Positions 39,201 to 47,149 of a stretch of 64,000 nt of DNA are shown one piece after another. Position numbers and translations under genes: made by a program. Positions within the stretch are counted from its first letter, which is position 1. Every line of letters begins with the position of its first letter. The stretch comes from Colimorpha sp045222295. Its GTDB lineage: Bacteria > Bacteroidota > Bacteroidia > Bacteroidales > P3. The DNA lies in NCBI GenBank assembly GCA_045222295.1, contig JBGUXP010000014.1:1-64000 (forward strand), written 5' to 3'. The notes under the pieces were generated by a model, which saw only the letters and a program-made list of their open reading frames with translations, was not told the origin of the DNA and ran no database searches.

Positions 39201-39993
39201 CCCACACGAGAGTGAGGCTGTCGGGATTGCTGTTCGTCATACTGACAGCACCGGGACGCGGACAGTAGTCGGGATTGACCATGAAGGAATAGACGCGTCC
39301 CTCATCGGGCCACATACCCATAGGGTTGGTTTGCGATATGCCACCCTCCGAGAACAGCGCCTCGTTGGCAACCATGTCGATGAAAACCACGTCGGTCGAG
39401 CTGGCGGCAATGCCGTTCTGCATGGCCATCGGGAGAGTGTCGCCCGTCGTCGGGCCGTAGACGATTCTCACCTCTCCCGAGGCCTCAAAGAGTTGCACCT
39501 GCGCGCTGAGTTTGGCTCGGGGAGTGTTGTAGGTGGCAAGCCGCATCTCCACCACAAGCACACGGTCTCCACTATCGCCGACAATGGCACTGAGCATACG
39601 ACTTGAGGAGTCCATACACATCCGTCCTCCGAAAGGCTCAATCTTTGGTATGTTCTGCCCTACTGCATTCAGTGGTGTAACGCCACTGTTAGAGGCTAAA
39701 ACCTGCGTATTGCCCAACCGTAGCGTACCGTAGACATTGACAGAGAATTTGGTATGCTCCACGCCTGCCAAAGTGAACGGAAAACCAATATTGGTCACCA
39801 TGTTGCGACCATTACTGCGTATGCCGTTGGGGCTTGGTAGCGGCGCTATCAGGGTGACAGCGTTACTGTCAAGGGTTATCCATGCCGATGTGTCGACCCA
39901 TGTGTTGAAAAGGTACGCATCATACAACGTTTGCGACCGCAGGCCGAAGCCCAACAACAAACACATCACAATTCCAAGAATAGTTCTCTTCAT
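36253..39993 (-). CDS. Giant T9SS-secreted modular protein (1246 residues)
   Basis: Signal peptide (MKRTILGIVMCLLLGFGLRSQ). The N-terminal domain is the same type as in the 1914-residue protein (IGFPFTLAGVEHTKFSVNVYGTLRLGN, VRIVYGPTTGDTLP). An Fn3-like domain follows (DSLTLVWGGGSSQFRIYIPD), then three choice-of-anchor J modules (CSVQDTLPWVVDFSNDFTCWQ, CDTVDALQWVEDFSNHYTCWW) with Ig/PKD-like spacers. An InlB-like repeat comes next. The end is a T9SS type A sorting domain (VYPNPAHGDVTVTVSEPS, LSSGAYFVRVTTGSNTVVRKLIIH). The TAG stop is made by the inverted repeat of the IS element, so the original last residues may have been slightly different. A non-vegetative upstream element is shared with two other cargo genes. 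Confidence 0.88.
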   Translation of the reverse strand: MKRTILGIVMCLLLGFGLRSQTLYDAYLFNTWVDTSAWITLDSNAVTLIAPLPSPNGIRSNGRNMVTNIGFPFTLAGVEHTKFSVNVYGTLRLGNTQVLASNSGVTPLNAVGQNIPKIEPFGGRMCMDSSSRMLSAIVGDSGDRVLVVEMRLATYNTPRAKLSAQVQLFEASGEVRIVYGPTTGDTLPMAMQNGIAASSTDVVFIDMVANEALFSEGGISQTNPMGMWPDEGRVYSFMVNPDYCPRPGAVSMTNSNPDSLTLVWGGGSSQFRIYIPDADIDTLVSDTTVTLSGLYDTTTYNGTLQSVCPSGTSNSVAFIFTTTMSPAHVPLFSCNFEAADAMNVWEQRWVTSDGGTWLRVSDNTRPVGNRWTARCQSGSLNPTNTWLITPNITLPADADGYFLRWKQRVVDNMGFNPTFEVRLAAAADTIANGAPTSAYSTVLFTKSGNTLGYESHQVNLSQYGGQKIRIAFVDVDSYGWCSMYIDDIDIVPTYRPEITFAAPDSVEVGDTLQLTATVWQGYTTGMTVEWHSTMEARSEASLTSDSLQATIVYNTDGVDTITVTVIGQYGNRSATAILQVSDPLRFVVPHTALAADVTRATVLDTVGFKVTLTGGSANGLHHNWWSAMASRGDALLYTTASDDSVYLVYLTSGQDTVAVHTDNDYGQSDDTVTLTICSVQDTLPWVVDFSNDFTCWQVLEGAFEVNSNGYLDFIGFGPTTVASPLVYVPDDGNVILEYDCAYSFFYGSMQVMATTDMITFDTLGVFPFVTGTHPSTRIPLNAYADQHIRLVFKATGDFLHYYLFNVNIHYALEPMVTLTVDDGYFPGTPMMLTATLVEGDTNGITYSFTSAKAQNGEAMLIQNGGPQATLTCYTGEPDTVTVTVTNAYGTDSAWAVVNVKPCDTVDALQWVEDFSNHYTCWWQPEGSRWTLPENPNYTMAVAINVWMPTDSWLVSRAITLPTLPVGANDELLLCWDATTQINDTHSYCVMVTTAADYRNLGAYDTLIAIDTVHPDYSVGWSTMRARLSAYAGQTVHLAFRYTTEAWEPTGQLPGILMIDNVRIIDTLAIVGPTPPPTPDTVWRTVTVHLAMWDGGEVYDQSLSVEGAGMYADSSLVTLTARYDRDPRFWSWVTAPGDTINDNPLSFIVTSDTVITAVYGPQSVGIDELSAEDGELRVYPNPAHGDVTVTVSEPSALTVIDMAGHTIIPTTYVNSKYVIQKSRLSSGAYFVRVTTGSNTVVRKLIIH

Positions 39994-40057
39994 GTTGTAA
40001 AATCAAGTTAGTCTATTATCCTAATTATTTTAACGTTTCATTCACATTTTTATTATT

Positions 40058-40096
40058 CCCCTCATATATATAATAACCCCCTTTTCGTCAAAAATC
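40058..40096 (-). promoter_or_regulatory. Shared cargo-gene upstream element (copy B)
   Basis: On the minus strand GATTTTTG, then ACGAAAAGGGGG, then TTATTATATATATGAGGGG, 65 bases upstream of the ATG at 39993. The matching copies are at 52012-52049 and 41217-41256. No TAnnTTTGC box is present. Confidence 0.5.
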
Positions 40097-40157
40097 ACAC
40101 AAAGGACTCTTTTTTAACATTTTTTAAATAAAATAGGCTCATTTCTTTATAATTTTG

Positions 40158-40166
40158 TATATTTGC
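40158..40166 (+). promoter_or_regulatory. Promoter -7 element for the 260-residue membrane protein
   Basis: TATATTTGC matches TAnnTTTGC, 52 bases upstream of the ATG at 40219. Confidence 0.6.
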
Positions 40167-40218
40167 CATGGTAGAATCAGTTGAAGAACCACCATAACAA
40201 ACAATAAACAAATAGCTT

Positions 40219-41001
40219 ATGATTTTTTCTACTCTTTCAGATTATATCAGTGCGAACGCTCCCATGTCCAATTTACCCGAGCTGCTCAACCTCCACCACT
40301 CTAATCCCCTAGGGCTGCACCCGATAGCAATACCCATCTTCTTGATGGTGCTGGCGGTGACTATGCGCATCGTCACCGTACTCGTCTACAAAAAGGGGCG
40401 AAGCAACCTCTACCTACTACTCTACTCAACATGGTGGGTGGCGGTGGCTGCAACCTACTACTACTGCTTCGCGGGCGACCTGCCTCTTTTCGAGGATGAC
40501 GACCTGCAACGCAAGGAAATCTGCATAGGCTGGTTCTGCCAACGCCAGGTGGTGGGAGTCGGCTGGTCACTCCTCGGCGTGGCCCTGCTCAGCTATACGG
40601 CCTACTGTATGCTCAACGTCCTCATGCATATCATCGCCCACCAGAGCGACCGCATGGGGCTGAGCGAGAAGCAATGGCGCGAGTGGAGTTGGATTGTCGC
40701 CGCTATGCTCCTCGGAGCTTCCGCTGCTGGCATCGCCGACGACTTCACCCCCATCACAGGCATCTGGATTATGATTGGCTACCACATCGTCATCTTCCTA
40801 ATGACTGTCACGAAGCTGGTCGTCGACACCATGAGGACCCATTTCTTCGGTCGCTGCCTGCTTTCGGCGGTATGCTTCCTCATAGCTTTCGAAGCCATCA
40901 CCATGCTCGCCATCGAATGCATCGAAGGCTACATCTATCTCTTCATCCCCATCGTAGGCCTCTTCGCCAACGCCGACTACCGATACAAGAAGAAACAGTA
41001 G
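40219..41001 (+). CDS. Multipass membrane protein of unknown function
   Basis: 260 residues with about six hydrophobic segments (IPIFLMVLAVTMRIVTVLVY, LYSTWWVAVAATYYYCFAG, VGWSLLGVALLSYTAYCML, WIVAAMLLGASAAGIAD, IWIMIGYHIVIFLMTVTKL, CLLSAVCFLIAFEAITML) and a short basic tail (RYKKKQ). No signal peptide, transporter motif or enzyme motif is recognised. An alternative ATG (MSNLPELL, 45 bases downstream) is possible. It has its own promoter and terminator, so it is monocistronic. It is divergent from the cargo gene. Confidence 0.65.
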   Translation: MIFSTLSDYISANAPMSNLPELLNLHHSNPLGLHPIAIPIFLMVLAVTMRIVTVLVYKKGRSNLYLLLYSTWWVAVAATYYYCFAGDLPLFEDDDLQRKEICIGWFCQRQVVGVGWSLLGVALLSYTAYCMLNVLMHIIAHQSDRMGLSEKQWREWSWIVAAMLLGASAAGIADDFTPITGIWIMIGYHIVIFLMTVTKLVVDTMRTHFFGRCLLSAVCFLIAFEAITMLAIECIEGYIYLFIPIVGLFANADYRYKKKQ

Positions 41002-41020
41002 CGCCACTTTCTACCACAAA

Positions 41021-41053
41021 AAAAGAGGATGCGCTCAAGGAGCATCCTCTTTT
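41021..41053 (+). terminator. Terminator after the 260-residue membrane protein
   Basis: AAAAGAGGATGC pairs with GCATCCTCTTTT around a 9-base loop, 20 bases after the stop. Confidence 0.85.
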
Positions 41054-41216
41054 GCATTATTTCCCGTAATAAAAAGGAATTCCTCATTTCTTTTGCGCAC
41101 TTCTCCTTTGAAAATCTAGGAGTTAAGCGCTCCATTTCCTATTCTTGCCAATAGTGTTGCATTTGCCTGTTGAACTTAAGAAACGTTAAATAATATTAAA
41201 CTTTCATACTCTTGTA

Positions 41217-41256
41217 GATTTTTGGCAGCAAAAAAGGCTATTATATTAATGAGAAC
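41217..41256 (+). promoter_or_regulatory. Shared cargo-gene upstream element (copy C)
   Basis: GATTTTTG, then GCAGCAAAAAAGG, then CTATTATATTAATGAGAAC. It lies about 45 bases before a 31-codon frame and 150 bases before the M4 protease. Flanking TTAAA-type sequence upstream is also shared with copy B. Confidence 0.45.
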
Positions 41257-41299
41257 ACTTCAGTTCAAATTTAAAAGTTCAACTAAAAAAAAAATCAAA

Positions 41300-41395
41300 A
41301 TGAAAAAGAAAAAAAAAGAAATCAGCCCACCCTTCCCTATCGGCGATACCCACAGAAGACAAGTTGTCAATATAGATAATCAGAAAAATAATTAA
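41300..41395 (+). CDS. Possible 31-residue leader peptide or small protein
   Basis: An open frame MKKKKKEISPPFPIGDTHRR... of 31 codons ends 11 bases before the M4 protease ATG. The start lies in an A-rich context typical of Bacteroidota initiation sites, about 45 bases after the shared upstream element. It could be a real small protein, a leader peptide, or chance; no homologue is known to me. Confidence 0.3.
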   Translation: MKKKKKEISPPFPIGDTHRRQVVNIDNQKNN

Positions 41396-41406
41396 TACAA
41401 AACGAA

Positions 41407-44400
41407 ATGAAAAGTAAAATATTTTTATTGATGTTGATTGCCACAGCATCTATGCAAACTGCAAATGCCCAGAACATAAAAAATATACAAAGTTCAGATG
41501 AAATAAACGTCGGGAAAGTATCTGACATCCCCACTCTACTATCTGAGCAGTTAAATCTCCCCAAAGGAAACACCTTCGTTGACCAAGGGGTGTACAAGAA
41601 CGATTCACTAATCAGCACAACGTCAGCTTGTAATGACGAACTGGGCTATACCCATCTGAGGTACAACCAGTATTACAATGGCATACGTATAGAAGGATCA
41701 TCTGTGATTGTCCACATGAAAGGAGAGAATATCGTATACACCAATGGAGATTATTATCAGTGCCACGATATCGACACCCGTCCAAACATCAATCCCGAGA
41801 AAGCCATTCTGGCAGCCCAAAAATATGTTTCATCCATAATGAATGGAATTGTGGCAGATTCAGCAATAGTAACTGAAGGAGAACCAGAGATAATAATCTG
41901 TCATAGTAAGCAGAACCCAAAAGATACAACATTGTACTTATGCTATCGAATGCATGTATCACCCCTAAACGGATATATTTATATCAATGCCTACAGCGGA
42001 GAGCCCATGGGATACGTAATGACTACCATTTTTGCCAATGGTATTGCATATACTCGTTATAGCGGCATACAGTCTATCACTACCAAAGAAGACACCAAAT
42101 TCTTGTGGTTTGGAGAGCAATTCTATCTGATTGACAACATTCGTCATATCTATACATCAAACCTGAAGAACCAATTCTATCCGTATGTAGGGGAGCCCGG
42201 AACTGAAAAATTTGTAGATAATGACAACACCTGGACCACTGGAGAACATCAAGTTAACAAGAACAACGGGGCACTTGATGTCCACTGGGGCCTTGAGCAA
42301 ACCTATGATTACTTCTTAAATAACCATAACTGGAGAAGTTTTGACGGCAATGGATGTGACATCAAGGCATACGTGCATGCATATATGCTATGTCGCGATG
42401 CATCGGGGAATATTTATCAAACAAAAGATAACGCTGGTTATTATTCCGGATACAACCATCTTGAATTTGGTGATGGAGGAGGCGAAAGAGACATGCACAC
42501 ATCGCTCGACATTGTAGCGCACGAGTTCGCCCACGCAATTTTCCATCATCTTGTGAACACCGACGAGATTACGAACGAGGAAACATTTGCAATCAATGAG
42601 GGTCTGAGTGACATTTGGGGAGCCTGTGTCGAAAAAAATGTTGCCCCATCCAAACAAACCTGGCTAATCGGAGAAGACATTTATTACAATGGGGGCTCGA
42701 TACGAAACATGTCCAATCCAAAATCCAAAGAGCATCCTAATACATACAAAGGCGATTTCTGGTATGAACACCCAGAGCGCCACGCATGGGCTGGAGTTCT
42801 TGACTATTGGTTCTATCTGCTTGCCAATGGCGGTTCTGGCACCAATGACTTTGGTTACCACTATAACGTAACTGGTATTGGAATGGAGAAAGCTGCCAGA
42901 ATCGTTTTCCGTGCAGAACGTTACTACATAAACAACCAGACTAACTACAAGACACTCTGTGAGTACATGATACGCGCAGCCAAAGACCTCTCTAGTGGCC
43001 AAGAGGTCGCATCAACCATTGAGGCTTGGCGTGCCGTTGGACTACTACCTGATTACTATACCAAAGATAATGTTTATGACAATGGTTCTGAGCCCTTGCA
43101 GCATATTTCCGAAGGTTATGATAGCCCTGATATATGGGTACGTCGACATGAAGACAACGGGACCACTCATCAGCGCGCAAAACACAATAGCACCAACTAC
43201 GTTTATGTAAACATTAGAAATAGGGGTATCACACAAACCTCCGATTTCACTAATCAGATCATACCAACGTTTCCCAGAAGAAAAGATAGCGTTGAAGTTT
43301 ATATCAAAAAAGCTGGATTATCCGTGGACAACTGGCCTAATGACTGGACAAAAATAGGTAGCGTCGCTTTACCCTCAGTTGCTTCCGGTAATGTACAAAC
43401 AGTGTGCATTAAGGGGCATTTCCCATCCGTAGAGAACATCCATCCAAACATGACATCATTAGGGAAGGATGTGGATTATGCCATACTGACGAGAATTGTA
43501 TCTAACAAGGATCCAATGTCTTTTATCGAAGGTGGCAACACAATTTACAATGTCATAAACAACAATAATATCTCATATAAAAATGCAGTCGTGTCATCCG
43601 CAATATTTTATGATGAAATTTACCAACAGAGAGCAATTCTTGACATCAATAATATCGGAAAACCTCTGTATAAAACAAATCTACAACTAACATCACCTAG
43701 AAACTGCGATGGTTCTCAACTATTCCGTGAAGCAGAAATCAGACTGGTATTTGAGAAGGAATTACTTAATTTGTGGAGTAACACAGGTGCAAAAATGGTA
43801 GGACTTAAGCAAATTGATGATACAATGTTTATAGTTTCTTCCCCCAATGCCGAAATTCAAGGAGCTACTATACCAGAAGATTACTATGGATATATTTGTA
43901 CGTACATCAATTTCCTAACACATGAATACACTGAAAAATACTCATACGAATACACTATTTCTCAATATGACACCAAAGATAACGAAATTATCAGCAGTGC
44001 ATCTGTGATAGTTTATAAGAATCCCCGCGATGTTCTCTTTGACGCAAAAGCAGGCAATGATCTAATTGCAAGTAAAAATTCCAACGTCGTACTCTCTGCC
44101 GAAAGTATCAATGAGGACGCTGTCTACAATTGGTATAATGCCGGCGGAAAATTAATTGGTAGCGGAGACACCCTTTCCGTTAATGTTTCGAAAACAGAAA
44201 AATACAAACTTGAAGTCATTGCCAAGGCCGATGGCTATAAGGACTACGATAGCGTATATGTTTTTTCCACTTACGGAAACATCGAAAGCATTGCCCCAAA
44301 TCCGGCAAACATGCAAACTCTCATTAATTACAATCTATCTGAAGAGATAGCCAACGCATCCATCATCATCACAAACTCCTTTGGTCAAGTATTCTATTCT

Positions 44401-44526
44401 ACACCTCTTGATATAACCCAAGACACCCACACTATAAACCTACAAGGCATACCTGCAGGTCAATACATTGTCCGACTTGAGTCCCAAGGAGTCCTCCTCG
44501 ACACTAAAACGCTAATCGTATACTAG
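41407..44526 (+). CDS. T9SS-secreted M4 (thermolysin-type) metalloprotease
   Basis: A 1039-residue secreted protease. Signal peptide MKSKIFLLMLIATASMQTANA. An FTP/PepSY-type propeptide covers about residues 40-215 (YTHLRYNQYYNGIRIEGSSV). In the M4 catalytic domain the zinc motif HEFAH has His372 and His376 with catalytic Glu373, and the third ligand is Glu398 in AINEGLSDIWG. The thermolysin His231 equivalent is likely His459 in RHAWAGVLDYWFYLLANGG, where the usual HxNSG reads HAWAG. Ig-like domains follow. The type A sorting domain is at the end (APNPANMQTLINYNLS, GIPAGQYIVRLESQG, TKTLIVY). The gene is visibly more AT-rich than its neighbours, which may mark separate origin. It is followed by a strong terminator. 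Confidence 0.92.
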   Translation: MKSKIFLLMLIATASMQTANAQNIKNIQSSDEINVGKVSDIPTLLSEQLNLPKGNTFVDQGVYKNDSLISTTSACNDELGYTHLRYNQYYNGIRIEGSSVIVHMKGENIVYTNGDYYQCHDIDTRPNINPEKAILAAQKYVSSIMNGIVADSAIVTEGEPEIIICHSKQNPKDTTLYLCYRMHVSPLNGYIYINAYSGEPMGYVMTTIFANGIAYTRYSGIQSITTKEDTKFLWFGEQFYLIDNIRHIYTSNLKNQFYPYVGEPGTEKFVDNDNTWTTGEHQVNKNNGALDVHWGLEQTYDYFLNNHNWRSFDGNGCDIKAYVHAYMLCRDASGNIYQTKDNAGYYSGYNHLEFGDGGGERDMHTSLDIVAHEFAHAIFHHLVNTDEITNEETFAINEGLSDIWGACVEKNVAPSKQTWLIGEDIYYNGGSIRNMSNPKSKEHPNTYKGDFWYEHPERHAWAGVLDYWFYLLANGGSGTNDFGYHYNVTGIGMEKAARIVFRAERYYINNQTNYKTLCEYMIRAAKDLSSGQEVASTIEAWRAVGLLPDYYTKDNVYDNGSEPLQHISEGYDSPDIWVRRHEDNGTTHQRAKHNSTNYVYVNIRNRGITQTSDFTNQIIPTFPRRKDSVEVYIKKAGLSVDNWPNDWTKIGSVALPSVASGNVQTVCIKGHFPSVENIHPNMTSLGKDVDYAILTRIVSNKDPMSFIEGGNTIYNVINNNNISYKNAVVSSAIFYDEIYQQRAILDINNIGKPLYKTNLQLTSPRNCDGSQLFREAEIRLVFEKELLNLWSNTGAKMVGLKQIDDTMFIVSSPNAEIQGATIPEDYYGYICTYINFLTHEYTEKYSYEYTISQYDTKDNEIISSASVIVYKNPRDVLFDAKAGNDLIASKNSNVVLSAESINEDAVYNWYNAGGKLIGSGDTLSVNVSKTEKYKLEVIAKADGYKDYDSVYVFSTYGNIESIAPNPANMQTLINYNLSEEIANASIIITNSFGQVFYSTPLDITQDTHTINLQGIPAGQYIVRLESQGVLLDTKTLIVY

Positions 44527-44553
44527 TTTTCAATTACCATTACTAATTTAACG

Positions 44554-44590
44554 TCACGCCATATGTAAATTACATATGGCGTGATTTTTA
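44554..44590 (+). terminator. Terminator after the M4 protease gene
   Basis: A perfect 15-base inverted repeat (TCACGCCATATGTAA at 44554-44568, complement at 44570-44584) is followed by TTTTTAT. Confidence 0.85.
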
Positions 44591-44604
44591 TAGACGTATT
44601 GAAG

Positions 44605-44645
44605 ATATAAACGTCGAAGCGAGGCCCAAAGGTCTCGCTTCGACG
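44605..44645 (-). terminator. Terminator after pnp
   Basis: On the minus strand CGTCGAAGCGAG pairs with CTCGCTTCGACG (44612-44645) and is followed by TTTATAT. It lies 21 bases after the pnp stop. Confidence 0.8.
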
Positions 44646-44666
44646 AAAAAAATTGTATCCAAAAAT

Positions 44667-46943
44667 TTATCTTCTGCGGCCACCGCCGTTGCCGGAGCTG
44701 CGACGCTCGCCGCCGTTGCCGCCTTCGCGACGACCATGACCGTGGTCGCCACCGTCACGACGGGGACCATTGCCGCCCTCGCGGCGCGGCCCACGGGCGG
44801 GCTTCTCCTCGACATAGCCTTCAGGCTTGGGGAGCAGGGCCTTGCGGCTGAGCTTGATCTTGCCGTTCTTCTCATCGAAGGCGATAACCTTGACCTGGAA
44901 GGTGTCGCCGACGTTGATGAGCCCCTCGAGAGTCTCGGGATGCCCCCACTCGTACTCGCTGATGTGCATCAATCCTTCCTTGCCGGGCAGGAACTCCATA
45001 AAGGCACCGAACTCAACAATCGAGACAACCTTGGCATCGAACACGTCGCCCACCTCGGGAACGGTGCAAATGTCCTTAATCCACTTGAGGGCGGCAGCGA
45101 TATCATCCTTGTTCTGCGAGGCAATATCGACGATGCCAAACTCGCCTTCCTCTTCGATATTGATGATGGTGTTGGTCTCAGCCTGAATCTTCTGGATGAC
45201 CTCGCCACCCTTGCCGATGACGGCACCGATGAAGTCTTTCGGAATCTTGATTTGCTCGATGCGGGGCACGAAGTCCTTATAGTCGGCACGGGGTTCAGGA
45301 ATGGTCTCTGCAATCTTGTCGAGGATGTAGAGGCGACCCTGGCGGGCCTGCTCGAGAGCCTTGGCAAGAACATCATACGAAAGACCGTCGACCTTGATAT
45401 CCATCTGGCAAGCGGTGATACCGTCGCGGGTACCGCAGACCTTGAAGTCCATGTCGCCGAGGTGATCCTCGTCGCCAAGGATGTCACTCAGCACGGCCCA
45501 CTTGTCACCCTTCGAGATGAGACCCATGGCGATACCAGCCACAGGCTTGCGCAGCTTCACGCCAGCATCTAGCAGTGCCATGCAGCCAGCACAGACGGTA
45601 GCCATAGAACTGGAGCCGTTGGACTCGAGAATGTCGCTGACCACACGGATAGTATAGGGACATTCCTCCTCGGTGGGGAGCACCTCCTTGAGAGCGCGCC
45701 AGGCCAAGTGGCCGTGACCCACCTCGCGGCGGCTGGTGCTACCGGAACGTTTCACCTCGCCAGTGGCGAAGCCGGGGAAGTTGTAGTGCAGCAGGAAGCG
45801 ACGCATGCCCTCGATGACGGCGCCGTCGATTTTCTGCTCGTCGAGCTTGGTGCCCAGCGTACAAGTGCTAAGAGACTGGGTCTCGCCGCGGGTGAAGATG
45901 GCGCTACCGTGCACGGAAGGCAGGTAGTCGGTCTCGCACCAGATGGGGCGAATCTCATCAAGCTGACGGCCGTCGAGACGGGTACGCTCGTTGAGCACCA
46001 TGTCGCGCATGGCTTCGCGCTCGGTGTCATGGTAGTAGCGGTCAATCATGAACTTGATCTCGTCGGTGAGGGTCTCCTCGGTATAGTTGGCATCGATAAA
46101 TTCCTGCTTGATGGCGGCGAAGCCGTCCTCGCGCTGGTGCTTGTTGGCGATGCCCTGCTTACTGAAGTCGTAGCACTTCTGGTAGACGGCGTCGCGCACA
46201 CGCTGGCGCAGCTCCTCGTCGTTCACCTCGTGGCAGTACTCGCGCTTCTCGGTCTTGCCTGCTTCAATGGTGAGCTCGTTAAGCACGCGGCACTGAATCT
46301 TAATAGCCTCGTGGGCGGCCTTGAGGGCGTTGAGCATCACCTCCTCGGCCACTTCCTTCATCTCGCCTTCCACCATCATGATGTTATCTTCGGTGGCGGC
46401 CACGATGAGGTCAAGGTCGGCACGCTCGATGTCGTCCATGGGGGTGTTGATGACATACTTGCCATCGAGGTAGCTGACGCGCACCTCACTGACGGGGCCG
46501 TTGAAGGGGATGTCACTCACGGCGAGGGCCGACGCGGCGGCCAAAGCGGCCAGCTGGTCAGGCATAGTGTCTTTATCGCCGCTGATAAGGGTGATATTCA
46601 CCTGCACCTCAGCGTGGAAGTTGTCGGGGAAGAGGGGACGCAGAGCGCGGTCAACCAAGCGGGCGATGAGAATCTCATGCTCCGAGGGACGCGCCTCGCG
46701 CTTAAAGAAACCACCAGGGAAGCGACCCATGGCGGCATATTTTTCCTGATAGTCAACAGTAAGGGGCATGAAGTCAACGTTCTCGCCCACCTCTTTCTTA
46801 GAACAGACGGTGGCTAAAAGCATCGTGTCGTTCATGCGGACCACGGCAGCGCCGTCGGCCTGTTTGGCCAGCTTGCCGGTCTCGATTTCAATCATACGGC
46901 CATCGCCGAGATCGAAACGCTTAGTGATAATGTGTTCGTTCAT
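44667..46943 (-). CDS. pnp: Polyribonucleotide nucleotidyltransferase (PNPase)
   Basis: A 3'-5' phosphorolytic exoribonuclease acting in RNA decay. Of 758 residues, two RNase PH-like domains come first (RFPGGFFKREARPSEHEILIARL; then TRLDGRQLDEIRPI, GGETQ-like RGETQSLSTCTLG, and GIAMGLISKG...ILGDEDHLGDMDFKV with active-site Asp residues). A KH domain (DFIGAVIGKGGEVIQKIQ) and an S1 domain (VFDAKVVSIVEFGAFMEFLPGKEGLMH) follow. The last ~40 residues are an Arg/Gly-rich tail (GNGPRRDGGDHGHGRREGG), common in Bacteroidota RNA-binding proteins. rpsO, often its neighbour, lies 5.4 kb upstream with a cargo gene between. Confidence 0.97.
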   Translation of the reverse strand: MNEHIITKRFDLGDGRMIEIETGKLAKQADGAAVVRMNDTMLLATVCSKKEVGENVDFMPLTVDYQEKYAAMGRFPGGFFKREARPSEHEILIARLVDRALRPLFPDNFHAEVQVNITLISGDKDTMPDQLAALAAASALAVSDIPFNGPVSEVRVSYLDGKYVINTPMDDIERADLDLIVAATEDNIMMVEGEMKEVAEEVMLNALKAAHEAIKIQCRVLNELTIEAGKTEKREYCHEVNDEELRQRVRDAVYQKCYDFSKQGIANKHQREDGFAAIKQEFIDANYTEETLTDEIKFMIDRYYHDTEREAMRDMVLNERTRLDGRQLDEIRPIWCETDYLPSVHGSAIFTRGETQSLSTCTLGTKLDEQKIDGAVIEGMRRFLLHYNFPGFATGEVKRSGSTSRREVGHGHLAWRALKEVLPTEEECPYTIRVVSDILESNGSSSMATVCAGCMALLDAGVKLRKPVAGIAMGLISKGDKWAVLSDILGDEDHLGDMDFKVCGTRDGITACQMDIKVDGLSYDVLAKALEQARQGRLYILDKIAETIPEPRADYKDFVPRIEQIKIPKDFIGAVIGKGGEVIQKIQAETNTIINIEEEGEFGIVDIASQNKDDIAAALKWIKDICTVPEVGDVFDAKVVSIVEFGAFMEFLPGKEGLMHISEYEWGHPETLEGLINVGDTFQVKVIAFDEKNGKIKLSRKALLPKPEGYVEEKPARGPRREGGNGPRRDGGDHGHGRREGGNGGERRSSGNGGGRRR

Positions 46944-46979
46944 CTTTTTTATTGTTTTCTATTACTTTACCGCAGCCGT

Positions 46980-46992
46980 GGGGACCGTCCCC
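46980..46992 (-). promoter_or_regulatory. Hairpin in the pnp leader
   Basis: A GGGGAC / GTCCCC inverted repeat sits in the 5' leader of pnp, between the -7 box at 47066 and the ATG at 46943. In other bacteria pnp is autoregulated through leader hairpins; the role here is inference. Confidence 0.3.
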
Positions 46993-47065
46993 AAAGCCCA
47001 TAAAAGTGTTAATTTCAAATATCTATCTCCTTCGGCGGGCATCTCCAGACCGGCTAAAAGAATGT

Positions 47066-47074
47066 GCAAAGATA
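47066..47074 (-). promoter_or_regulatory. Promoter -7 element for pnp
   Basis: TATCTTTGC on the minus strand, implying a leader of about 115 nt. Confidence 0.6.
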
Positions 47075-47116
47075 CAACAAATTCCTGACATACAGAAATT
47101 ATATTTAATTTGCCCA

Positions 47117-47149
47117 CAAAAAAAGTGGCGCTCAGTTGAGCACCACTTT
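47117..47149 (-). terminator. Terminator overlapping the stop of the 1601-residue cargo gene
   Basis: On the minus strand AAAGTGGTGCTC pairs with GAGCGCCACTTT (one G-U) around loop AACT, followed by T residues. The stop codon is inside the hairpin. Confidence 0.85.
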
